Source of the DNA: an uncultured Roseobacter sp.
GTDB taxonomy: Bacteria; Pseudomonadota; Alphaproteobacteria; Rhodobacterales; Rhodobacteraceae
Assembly (NCBI RefSeq): GCF_947496515.1
Contig: NZ_CANMDB010000014.1
Span: forward strand, 1-64,000
Reading direction: 5' to 3'
Length of the DNA: 64,000 nt
The notes beneath the pieces were generated by a model, which was not told the origin of the DNA, did no database searches, and was given only the letters and a program-made list of their open reading frames with translations. Shown here one piece after another: positions 1 to 7,313 of the stretch; position 1 is the first letter of the stretch, and each line of letters begins with the position of its first letter. The position numbers and the translations under genes were made by a program.

Positions 1-1677
1 AGAAACCATCGTCCAGATGGACCAAACGCCAATCATGCACTAACAATCAAATTGGACCACTCAGGTGGGGCTGATCATGCCTGCATTACATACAATAATG
101 AATGCGCAAGGGAGCTGGAAACAAGGCTCGCCGCACTCGGCATAGAACCAGGACGAAGAGCCTTCATCGGAACGGTCCACTCATTCTCCCTGACGCAGAT
201 TGTCCTTCCCTATGCCAAAGCCGCCGATATGGGGCTTCCCGATGAGTTCTGCGTCGCAACCCGCGCTGAACGTAGTCGCGCATTAGAGACCGCGTACAAC
301 AAGGTGATCGGCGGACGCGAAAATCCACAACAGATCGATTTCCGGATGGGTACATACCGTCGATCCATTCTCAATAGGAACAGCGCGGAGTGGCGCGAAG
401 CCGATTCAGAGATGGCTTCATTAGTGGAGGCCTTCGAAGCCGAGCTCAGGGCGATGGGCCGAATTGACTTTGACGATATGCCGCTTCTCGCCGTTAGGGC
501 CCTACGCGAGCATGAATGGCTGCAACGCGCAATTCTCGCCAAGTACCCCGTCCTCGTGGTTGACGAATACCAAGACCTCGGGCGAGCGCTCCATCGTATG
601 GTCATGGGGCTATGCTTCAGCACGGGGATGCGGCTGTTCGCGGTCGGAGATGCCGACCAGTCCATCTATGAATTCAACGGGGCGAACCCTCAGCTTCTTC
701 GCGAGCTGGCGGCTCGTAAAGAAGTTGAGTGTGTGCGATTGCGGCTGAACTACCGATCCGGCTTGAAGATTGTGGAGGCGTCAAATTTTGCGCTTGGCGA
801 AGCGCGAGACTATGAGGCGGCTGACGGTGCGGAGGAAGGCACGGTCTATTTTCACCCTCAGCAAGGCAGCTACGAACACCAGGCCGCAGAGGCATTTAGG
901 ACAATCATTGCTGACATCGCCAAGCAACATCCACATTTGGAACCCGGAGACATCGCCATTCTTTACCCCGCCGCTTGGCTGGGCGACAAGGTTGCCGAAG
1001 TGGCGCAGCAGGTCGGCCTGTCAGTCATCAGAACTGACACGAATGCAATCTACCCTCGTACCAGCCGCCTGATGCGGTGGCTTGAACGTTGCGCGCAGTG
1101 GTGCACCGGCGGATGGCAGACAGGAACTCCGCGCTTCAGCCAGCTGGTCAACGAGGGCGCGCGATTGTTCGCCGGAGAGATCAACACACCAGAGTCGCGC
1201 TTGGACTTCCAACGTTCACTAATGGACCTTCTATGGTCGCGACGCGATAGCGCCTTACCACTGAGACAATGGCTTACAGATGTTCGCGCCGCCATCATCA
1301 TCGACCTGATTGCCAAGTGCCGCACGATGAAAGACGAGGGCGAAACGTTAGACACTTTCATCGCGCGCACCCAAGCAGGCAAGGACTGTGCAGATATGAC
1401 TCTCGCCCAGTTCGCTGGCCAAGGCGAAGGGAACGAAAGCCTGCACCTGTCGACACTTCACAGTGCCAAAGGTCGAGAGTTTCCGATAGTCATCATGTTC
1501 GGCATTGATCAGGGGAGCATCCCAAGAAAAAACAGCACTGACTCGCAGGCGTTAGAAGCGCGACGTCTCTTCTACGTGGGCTTCACGCGGGCGAAATCGG
1601 AAGTTCACATCATGCATTCCGAATCGCGTCCGTCGCCTTTCGTAACAGAATTAAAAAATCGACTGGGAGTGGAGTGA
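1..1677 (+). CDS. UvrD/Rep-family (SF1A) DNA helicase, 5'-truncated by the window edge; possibly GajB-like
   Basis: The frame is open from base 1, so the gene starts upstream; 558 residues are visible. The nucleotide-binding P-loop (motif I) is missing because it lies before the window. Motif Ia (TYNNECARELETRL) is near residue 30, Walker B/motif II DEYQD near 188, motif III GDADQSIY near 216, a motif IV-like NYRSG just after it, motif V LHSAKGREF near 486 and motif VI RRLFYVGFTRAK near 520. This is the SF1A order, so it should be an ATP-driven 3'-5' DNA helicase. It is compact, with no long 2B insertion. Spacing and sequence around DEYQD and the FIGTVHSF block recall GajB, the helicase of Gabija phage defence, but that is inference. 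It lies beside a recombinase cassette in visibly lower-GC DNA, which suggests a mobile island. Confidence 0.85.
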   Translation, partial: RNHRPDGPNANHALTIKLDHSGGADHACITYNNECARELETRLAALGIEPGRRAFIGTVHSFSLTQIVLPYAKAADMGLPDEFCVATRAERSRALETAYNKVIGGRENPQQIDFRMGTYRRSILNRNSAEWREADSEMASLVEAFEAELRAMGRIDFDDMPLLAVRALREHEWLQRAILAKYPVLVVDEYQDLGRALHRMVMGLCFSTGMRLFAVGDADQSIYEFNGANPQLLRELAARKEVECVRLRLNYRSGLKIVEASNFALGEARDYEAADGAEEGTVYFHPQQGSYEHQAAEAFRTIIADIAKQHPHLEPGDIAILYPAAWLGDKVAEVAQQVGLSVIRTDTNAIYPRTSRLMRWLERCAQWCTGGWQTGTPRFSQLVNEGARLFAGEINTPESRLDFQRSLMDLLWSRRDSALPLRQWLTDVRAAIIIDLIAKCRTMKDEGETLDTFIARTQAGKDCADMTLAQFAGQGEGNESLHLSTLHSAKGREFPIVIMFGIDQGSIPRKNSTDSQALEARRLFYVGFTRAKSEVHIMHSESRPSPFVTELKNRLGVE

Positions 1678-1942
1678 ACTCAATACCCAACGGGGCATGG
1701 GCGTCACGAGTGCACATTTGAGATGTGTCTGCTTACCGGGGTGAGAACGTCCTACCCTGCGCACAACGAAGGTCCGCTTTCTGCCCCTTGTGCAGGGTTT
1801 TCTCATAAACTGACTGGACTTCAACGGCTGGCGGAGCGGTAGTGTCAGTGCGCGCGATAAGTATTCGCATGGCTCGCCTGGAACTTCCGGGTTCTGCTCA
1901 GTAGCAGCGAGATCTTTCCGCTGATCATCTGAGGAGACGGCC

Positions 1943-2212
1943 ATGACCTATTCACCCAAGAAACGCGCCACCAAGAAAGACCAGCTGATCAGGCTGCTCG
2001 GCACGAAGTCCGGCAGCGATATCAGATCACTGAGCACAAAGCTTGGCTGGCAACAGCATACGACAAGGGCGGCGCTGAGCGGTCTGCGGAAAGCCGGGTA
2101 CGAGGTTGCCAGTGAAAAGCCTGTGTCCGGCGGCGTTTCAAGATACCGCATCCTGTCTGCGCCAGAATCACAGCAGGGCACAAAAGCTGCGGCCGAGACC
2201 AATGGGGCGTGA
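1943..2212 (+). CDS. DUF3489 small protein of the recombinase cassette
   Basis: An 89-residue basic protein. The motif GWQQHTTRAALSGLRKAG followed by a Y-R-I ending is the DUF3489 winged-helix-like pattern, so DNA binding is likely but untested. The N-terminus is lysine-rich (KKRATKKDQ). The ATG follows a good ribosome site (GAGGAGA, about 1934). The stop lies inside the next gene, an 11-base overlap, so the two are probably translated together. This family is commonly found just ahead of DUF2924 and a large serine recombinase in alphaproteobacteria; a role as recombinase accessory or directionality factor is inference. The 265 bases upstream hold no gene I can support. Confidence 0.8.
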   Translation: MTYSPKKRATKKDQLIRLLGTKSGSDIRSLSTKLGWQQHTTRAALSGLRKAGYEVASEKPVSGGVSRYRILSAPESQQGTKAAAETNGA

Positions 2213-2612
2213 TCCGAACCCCAAGCGTCCGGCGGCGCTCGCGCAATGGGAGGCCGTCTTCGGATCACCTCCGCCGCCGTATCTGTCCGTGCCGTTCATG
2301 CAGAAGGCGTTGGCATATGAAGCACAGTGTAAAGCGTCGGGCGGATTGTCGGCAGGAACAAAACGCGCGCTGAAACGCATTGCGAAAGGCGAGACGGTCG
2401 CCACGTCGAGCAGCAGCAGCCTGCGGCCGGGCGCGCAGCTGGTTCGGGAGTGGAACGGGAGAACCTACCAAGTTCACGTTATTGATGGTGGCTTCGAGAT
2501 GGACGGCAAAGCGTGGAAATCGCTATCCGGCATTGCGAAACACATCACCGGTACGGACTGGTCTGGCCCGCGTTTCTTCGGACTGACGGCCCGGGCAGCG
2601 GGACGATCATGA
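2202..2612 (+). CDS. DUF2924 protein of the recombinase cassette
   Basis: A 136-residue protein with the DUF2924 signature: LVREWNGRTYQVHV, a GFEMDGKAWKSLSGIA block, then ITGTDWSGPRFFGL near the C-terminus. Its molecular function is unknown. I chose the ATG at 2202, overlapping the stop of the DUF3489 gene, because similarity begins right after it; longer upstream starts would run deep inside the previous gene. The stop overlaps the recombinase start as ATGA. The almost invariable coupling of this family with serine recombinases suggests a partner in DNA recognition or control of the direction of recombination, but nothing in the sequence proves this. Confidence 0.82.
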   Translation: MGRDPNPKRPAALAQWEAVFGSPPPPYLSVPFMQKALAYEAQCKASGGLSAGTKRALKRIAKGETVATSSSSSLRPGAQLVREWNGRTYQVHVIDGGFEMDGKAWKSLSGIAKHITGTDWSGPRFFGLTARAAGRS

Positions 2613-4249
2613 AGAAACTCCGATGCGCTATCTACACCCGGAAATCCTCGGAAGACGGCCTTGAGCAGGAGTTCAACTCGCTCGACGCTCAGCGCGAAGC
2701 CTGCGCGGCTTACATCACCAGCCAGAAGCATGAGGGTTGGGTGCTGCTGCCGCAGAACTATGATGACGGTGGCCTGTCGGGAGGCTCGCTGGACCGGCCT
2801 GCGCTGCAAAAACTGCTGCAGGATATCGCGGACGGGCTCGTCGATCAGATTGTCGTCTACAAAATCGACCGTCTGACACGATCCCTCGCGGATTTCTCCC
2901 GGATCGTCGATACGCTGGATGCAGCAGGGGCGTCCTTCGTCTCAGTCACGCAGTCGTTCAACACAGCGACCAGCATGGGGCGTCTCACCCTGAACATGCT
3001 GCTGTCGTTTGCGCAGTTTGAGCGCGAAGTCACGGCAGAGCGCATCCGCGACAAAATCGCAGCCTCAAAGCGCCGGGGTCTCTGGATGGGTGGGAATGTG
3101 CCGCTGGGATACGATGCCGATGGCAGGACGCTGAAGATAAATGACAAGGAAGCAACGACGATCCGCGCGCTCTACGAACTCTACGAACAGCATGGCACTG
3201 TCCGGGAAGTAAAGGTGGCTGCGGATCAGCAAGGTTTACAAACGAGGCAAAGATCGACAGCCGATGGAAAGCTAACGGGTGGCGGGGCATTTGATCGCGG
3301 CCATATTCACCACATCCTGATCAACCCGGTTTATTCAGGACGCATCCGCCACAAGGAAAAGGTCTTTGACGGGCAGCATGATGCGATCATCGATCCGGAT
3401 CGTTGGGACCGCATCCAGCAGCAGCTGCAGGAGGGTGCTGCAAAAGGCAGGGCTCGCAAGACGGCGAAGCAGCGATCGCTGCTTCGCGGCAAGCTCTTTG
3501 ATGAAACCGGCGATCGGCTGACCCCGTCGCATTCCAGGACGCGGGCTGGGGTTCGGCTGCGGTACTATGTGTCACATCGCCTGATTAAGAAAAGCGGCGA
3601 GGCGAACCTTGATGGCTGGCGCTTGCCCGCCCGGGAACTGGAGGCAAAGGTCGTGTATTTGATGTTTCAGCGGCTAAGCGATACGGCCTTCGTTAGCAGG
3701 TTGGTTCTGAACTGCTCCGCAGAAGAAATAAAGACTCATCATAGCATCCTGCAAAAGCTGTGTGCCGACAAGGACATCAGTCACGTGCTCAATCTCGTTG
3801 AGCGGATCGATCTCAGCCCCGGTGAGCTGACCATCACAATTGACCCCGTTCAGCTTGCTTCAATAATCAAAGCTGGCGCTGACGAGATCGACGAGGAGCT
3901 GCAGATGATCACGGCGCCCTTCCAACTCAGGAAGTGCGGCGTTGAGACCAAGCTGGTCCTTGCTGATGCGTCCGGCGGCGTCGACGAAGCCCTGATCCGG
4001 AACATCGCCAACGCGCATCTCTGGTTCGGGCAGATCAAAGCAGGCAGAACGCTGTCTGAGATTGCAAAAGCCGAAGGCACAACAAATGGCAGGATTTACC
4101 AGCTGATCGATCTGGCCTTCCTCGCCCCTGACATCGTCCGGGATGTGCTTGACGGCAAACAGCCCTTGGGCTTCACGTCCGACTGGTGCGTGCGGCACAC
4201 GCTGCCGGGCAGCTGGCAGGACCAACGCGGTCTGATCGCGACTCTCTAA
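2609..4249 (+). CDS. Large serine recombinase (resolvase/invertase family)
   Basis: A 546-residue protein. The N-terminal resolvase domain (about 1-150) begins with Y9-x-R11-x-S13, where Ser13 is the predicted nucleophile, and carries the KIDRLTRSLADF arginine motif. A Recombinase domain follows (about 170-280). The usual Cys-rich zinc ribbon is not visible: the LLRGKLFDETG segment has no CxxC pair. The last 90 residues (GRTLSEIAKAEGTTNGRIYQ and LAFLAPDIVRDVLDGKQP) resemble a ParB/KorB-type helix-turn-helix. Start chosen at the ATG overlapping the DUF2924 stop, immediately before KKLRCAIYTRKSS. Expected to catalyse integration, excision or inversion of the element at the left of the window. 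Confidence 0.93.
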   Translation: MKKLRCAIYTRKSSEDGLEQEFNSLDAQREACAAYITSQKHEGWVLLPQNYDDGGLSGGSLDRPALQKLLQDIADGLVDQIVVYKIDRLTRSLADFSRIVDTLDAAGASFVSVTQSFNTATSMGRLTLNMLLSFAQFEREVTAERIRDKIAASKRRGLWMGGNVPLGYDADGRTLKINDKEATTIRALYELYEQHGTVREVKVAADQQGLQTRQRSTADGKLTGGGAFDRGHIHHILINPVYSGRIRHKEKVFDGQHDAIIDPDRWDRIQQQLQEGAAKGRARKTAKQRSLLRGKLFDETGDRLTPSHSRTRAGVRLRYYVSHRLIKKSGEANLDGWRLPARELEAKVVYLMFQRLSDTAFVSRLVLNCSAEEIKTHHSILQKLCADKDISHVLNLVERIDLSPGELTITIDPVQLASIIKAGADEIDEELQMITAPFQLRKCGVETKLVLADASGGVDEALIRNIANAHLWFGQIKAGRTLSEIAKAEGTTNGRIYQLIDLAFLAPDIVRDVLDGKQPLGFTSDWCVRHTLPGSWQDQRGLIATL

Positions 4250-4260
4250 ACACAACTTCG

Positions 4261-4402
4261 CGGACACTCGTATCGCGCAAAACCCAACCTCAGACTTTGG
4301 GGCATATTGCGAGTTATCTGCGGGGTACGGACATTCTGCATCCGGTGTATATCCCGGTAACCCATTAAAATAAGGCGACTATCAGGACGGACAGTCGTAT
4401 CG
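4261..4402. repeat. Near-identical 15-bp direct repeat pair flanking the gap before tRNA-Gln
   Basis: CGGACACTCGTATCG at 4261-4275 and CGGACAGTCGTATCG at 4388-4402 match at 14 of 15 positions. They lie between the recombinase stop and the tRNA-Gln 3' end. They could be recombinase-binding or attachment-site arms, or chance; no other copy was noticed in the window. Confidence 0.4.
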
Positions 4403-4422
4403 TCTGCTTTTAGAGAAGTGTT

Positions 4423-4497
4423 TGGCTGGGATGGTAGGATTCGAACCTACGGTACACTGTACCAAAAACAGTTGCCTTACCACTTGGCTACATCCCA
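4423..4497 (-). tRNA. tRNA-Gln (anticodon UUG)
   Basis: Read on the minus strand, the acceptor stem TGGGATG pairs with CATCCCA and is followed by G73 and an encoded CCA (4423-4425). The anticodon stem ACTGT/ACAGT holds the loop TTTTGGT, giving anticodon UUG, which reads CAA. The T arm contains GGTTCGAATCC. Its 3' end faces the recombinase cassette, the usual geometry when an element is inserted at a tRNA gene. Confidence 0.97.
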
Positions 4498-4583
4498 ACG
4501 TGGGCCGTTAAATAGGCCGAGCGGGCGGGGCGCGCAAGGGTTCTCTTGAATAAAATCAAGTGCAATCTGGTCACCGCCCACGC

Positions 4584-5591
4584 TCAGCCTTTGACGTCGA
4601 TCAGGATCGTTCCGGCGCGCCCCCCGCGTTCGACGGCCTCATGGGCAGCATGGGTCGCATCCAGCGGAAAGATCTCCGCTACGGGTATCTCAAGGGCACC
4701 GCGGTTCAGCGCATCGTGCAGGTGCTGGATAGCGCGCTGCCGTTCTTGCTCGTGGAGCAGGTAGATCAACGCGATGTCGATGGTCACCGCCTTGAAAAGC
4801 AACGGGTAGAAGGGCAGGATAGGTGTCATATCTTTCGCGGAACCATAGGCCGCGATGGTGCCGTTGGGTGCGATCACCGCCGTATCCGTGGCGATGTTGC
4901 GCCCGAATTCAACTTCGATAATCCGGTCGACCAACTGACCGTCATTGGCGGCCAAGATCTGATCCACGATGGTATCCGCGTTGTAGTCGACCACGGCGCC
5001 CGCACCTGCCGCCTCTGCCCGGGCCAGACCCGAGCCTTGGGCCGTTGCAATGACACGCGCGCCTGCGGATTTGGCCAATTGCACGGCGAGATACCCCACC
5101 GTGCCCGCGCCTCCCTGAACCAGCACCGTCTGGCCTGAGATGTCGCCACCGGCAAAAACCGTGTGCGCTGCGGTCAGACCGGGGATGCCGAGCGCCGCGC
5201 CAACCTCCGCGCTGATACCATCCGGCAGCGGGACGGCCTGCGTGGCGGGCAACACGATATGGCTGGCGGCGGTGCCGAACGCGCGCTGCCACTGGCCATT
5301 CCAGATCCAAACTCTTTCGCCCAACCGGGCCGGATCGACCCCTTCTCCGACGCGGCAGATCACCCCTGCTCCGTCGCTGTGCGGGATGATCTGCGCGAAA
5401 GGCGGCCGGGTTACCCCGGGGCGTGATCCGGCCCGTGCTTTGACGTCCGATGGGTTCACGCCGGAGAATGCAAGCTCGACACACACTTCGCCGGCTTCGG
5501 GGGCAGGCAAGACATGCTCACCGGATCGCAAGACCTCGGCCGCGGGGCCGAAGGCATCGTAGCTGACCGCCTTTGTCCGTATCTCTGTCAT
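4584..5591 (-). CDS. Zinc-free NADPH:quinone oxidoreductase (MDR superfamily)
   Basis: A 335-residue medium-chain reductase. The N-terminal GroES-like half contains SGVNPSDVKARAG and HSDGAGVI; the Rossmann half carries VLVQGGAGTVGYLAVQLAKSAGARVIAT. The structural and catalytic zinc cysteines of true alcohol dehydrogenases are absent, which fits the quinone reductase/zeta-crystallin branch. Likely cytoplasmic, reducing quinones or enones with NADPH. It is monocistronic, with its 3' end facing the tRNA-Gln gene and 92 bases separating its start from the next minus-strand gene. The exact substrate cannot be read from the sequence. Confidence 0.88.
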   Translation of the reverse strand: MTEIRTKAVSYDAFGPAAEVLRSGEHVLPAPEAGEVCVELAFSGVNPSDVKARAGSRPGVTRPPFAQIIPHSDGAGVICRVGEGVDPARLGERVWIWNGQWQRAFGTAASHIVLPATQAVPLPDGISAEVGAALGIPGLTAAHTVFAGGDISGQTVLVQGGAGTVGYLAVQLAKSAGARVIATAQGSGLARAEAAGAGAVVDYNADTIVDQILAANDGQLVDRIIEVEFGRNIATDTAVIAPNGTIAAYGSAKDMTPILPFYPLLFKAVTIDIALIYLLHEQERQRAIQHLHDALNRGALEIPVAEIFPLDATHAAHEAVERGGRAGTILIDVKG

Positions 5592-5683
5592 CGCATGCTC
5601 CCGTGATGTCTCGCGTCACCGCGCCATGACACCCCACCCGGCGGCCCATCTGATCCTGAGACGCGAAGCGCCCATGCGCGACC

Positions 5684-6184
5684 CTAGTCGCGTAACTCCT
5701 CGGCACCGACACCCCAGAGCCGGGCCTTGGGCGCCCAGCCACGGTAGCCACCCGATCGCAGCTGGCACCACTCCGGCCCGCATTTTCCCAGGCGCGCGAC
5801 GACGCCGCTTTCCAGCTCTGCGGTCACGGGGGCCTCCGCGTCTGGCCGCATGTGCAACCCGAGCCTGTCCTGTTCCACGATCACTGTGCGCACGCCTGAC
5901 AGCAGGGAATAATGCACCCAGCCGCCCTGGCCCTCGCGGTCCTCGACCCGGCGCCAGTGACCGTGTTCGGCGGTGATCTGCAGCGGCATGTCGCGGCGCT
6001 TGAACACCCAGTCGATGCGGTGGGTCAGCGACGGCCCCCGCCGTGCATTGCCCTCCGCAGCCTTCATCGACACATAGCGCGGCAGCTGCAGGTTGGTGAC
6101 TGGCCCGGTATCGCGCGCACCCACGCCTCCCCCAGCTGGGAGGCACAAGGCGCACGCAAGCGCCAACAAAAGCAATCTGGTCAT
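5684..6184 (-). CDS. Secreted SH3-domain protein
   Basis: A 166-residue protein with a signal peptide (MTRLLLLALACALCLPAGGG). Two bacterial SH3 units follow: one around SLTHRIDWVFKRRDMPLQIT and VEDREGQGGWVHYSLLSG, the second around GLHMRPDAEAPVTAELESG and CQLRSGGYRGWAPK. The pattern is that of the SH3_4 (DUF1058) family found in alphaproteobacteria, probably binding peptidoglycan or protein in the periplasm. Two cysteines (CGPEWC) may form a disulfide. I chose the ATG at 6184 because the signal peptide starts there; an upstream in-frame start would add a non-hydrophobic leader. It is divergent from the 2-hydroxyacid dehydrogenase gene. Confidence 0.82.
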   Translation of the reverse strand: MTRLLLLALACALCLPAGGGVGARDTGPVTNLQLPRYVSMKAAEGNARRGPSLTHRIDWVFKRRDMPLQITAEHGHWRRVEDREGQGGWVHYSLLSGVRTVIVEQDRLGLHMRPDAEAPVTAELESGVVARLGKCGPEWCQLRSGGYRGWAPKARLWGVGAEELRD

Positions 6185-6302
6185 GACACGGCCCGTTCGT
6201 GGTAATTCGCTCGTTTGTCGTGGCGAGGTTCTTGTGCGCACCCGCCTTCTGGGTCACCATGCCATGGAATGCGCTGTTGCGCCAAGGGTGAGAAGGGTGG
6301 AA

Positions 6303-7289
6303 ATGGCAAAGCCGAAGCTGAGTGTGGTCGTGACGCGACGCTTGCCCGAGGCGGTGGAAACCCGCCTGTCGGAGCTTTTCGATGTGACGCTCCGGACCGA
6401 TGATACGCCGATGAGCCGGGCCGACCTGATCGCAGCGCTTCAGGGCGCGGATGTGCTGGTGCCAACGGTGACGGATGAGATCGACGCAGGCTTGATCAGC
6501 CAGGCCGGAGACCAGCTCAAGCTGATTGCCAACTACGGTGCGGGGGTAGACCATATCGACGTGGCCACCGCCCGGCAGCGCGGGGTGCTGGTCTCCAACA
6601 CTCCCGGCGTACTGACGGACGATACCGCTGATATGACCATGGCGCTGATGCTGGCGGTGCTGCGGCGGATCCCCGAAGGGCTCAGCGTGATGCAGTCGGG
6701 CGACTGGGAGGGCTGGGCGCCGACGGCCTATCTTGGCGGGCGCGTGGCGGGTCGCCGTCTGGGCATCCTCGGCATGGGACGTATCGGGCAGGCGGTCGCG
6801 CGCCGCGCTGCGGCCTTTGGCATGCAGGTGCATTATCACAACCGCCGCCGTCTGCGCAGCGAGGTGGAAACCGCGCTGGAGGCCACATGGTGGGAAAGTC
6901 TCGACCAGATGGTCGCGCGGATGGACGTGATCTCCGTCAATTGCCCGGCGACGCCTTCGACCTTTCATTTGATGAACGCCCGCAGGCTCAAGCTGATGAA
7001 ACCCGAGGCTGTCATCGTGAATACCTCCCGAGGGGAGGTGATCGACGAGGCGGCGCTGACCCGGATGCTGCGCGCGGGCGAGATCTCCGGCGCGGGGCTG
7101 GACGTCTACGAGCACGGGGTCGAGGTCAACCCGCGGCTGCGACAGCTGGGCAATGTGGTACTCTTGCCGCATATGGGGTCGGCCACCCGCGAAGGGCGGA
7201 TGGAGATGGGTGAGAAGGTGATCATCAACATCAAGACCTTCGATGATGGCCACCGCCCGCCCGATCAGGTCGTGCCAGCCATGCTCTAG
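6303..7289 (+). CDS. D-isomer 2-hydroxyacid dehydrogenase (glyoxylate/hydroxypyruvate reductase type)
   Basis: A 328-residue NAD(P)-dependent dehydrogenase. The Rossmann motif is GILGMGRIGQAVARR. The catalytic arginine lies in NTSRGEVIDE, and the catalytic histidine is in LLPHMGSATREGR near the C-terminus. NYGAGVDHID and NTPGVLTDDTADMTMAL are typical of glycerate dehydrogenase and glyoxylate reductase. Likely interconverts hydroxypyruvate/glycerate or glyoxylate/glycolate in the cytoplasm. Start chosen at ATG 6303, preceded by AGAAGGG; an in-frame ATG at 6264 is possible. It heads a same-strand run with ggt and a GlcD-like oxidase, so a link to glycolate or glycine metabolism is reasonable but inferred. 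Confidence 0.9.
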   Translation: MAKPKLSVVVTRRLPEAVETRLSELFDVTLRTDDTPMSRADLIAALQGADVLVPTVTDEIDAGLISQAGDQLKLIANYGAGVDHIDVATARQRGVLVSNTPGVLTDDTADMTMALMLAVLRRIPEGLSVMQSGDWEGWAPTAYLGGRVAGRRLGILGMGRIGQAVARRAAAFGMQVHYHNRRRLRSEVETALEATWWESLDQMVARMDVISVNCPATPSTFHLMNARRLKLMKPEAVIVNTSRGEVIDEAALTRMLRAGEISGAGLDVYEHGVEVNPRLRQLGNVVLLPHMGSATREGRMEMGEKVIINIKTFDDGHRPPDQVVPAML

Positions 7290-7313
7290 GGCATCAATCA
7301 AGGAGGAGACGCC

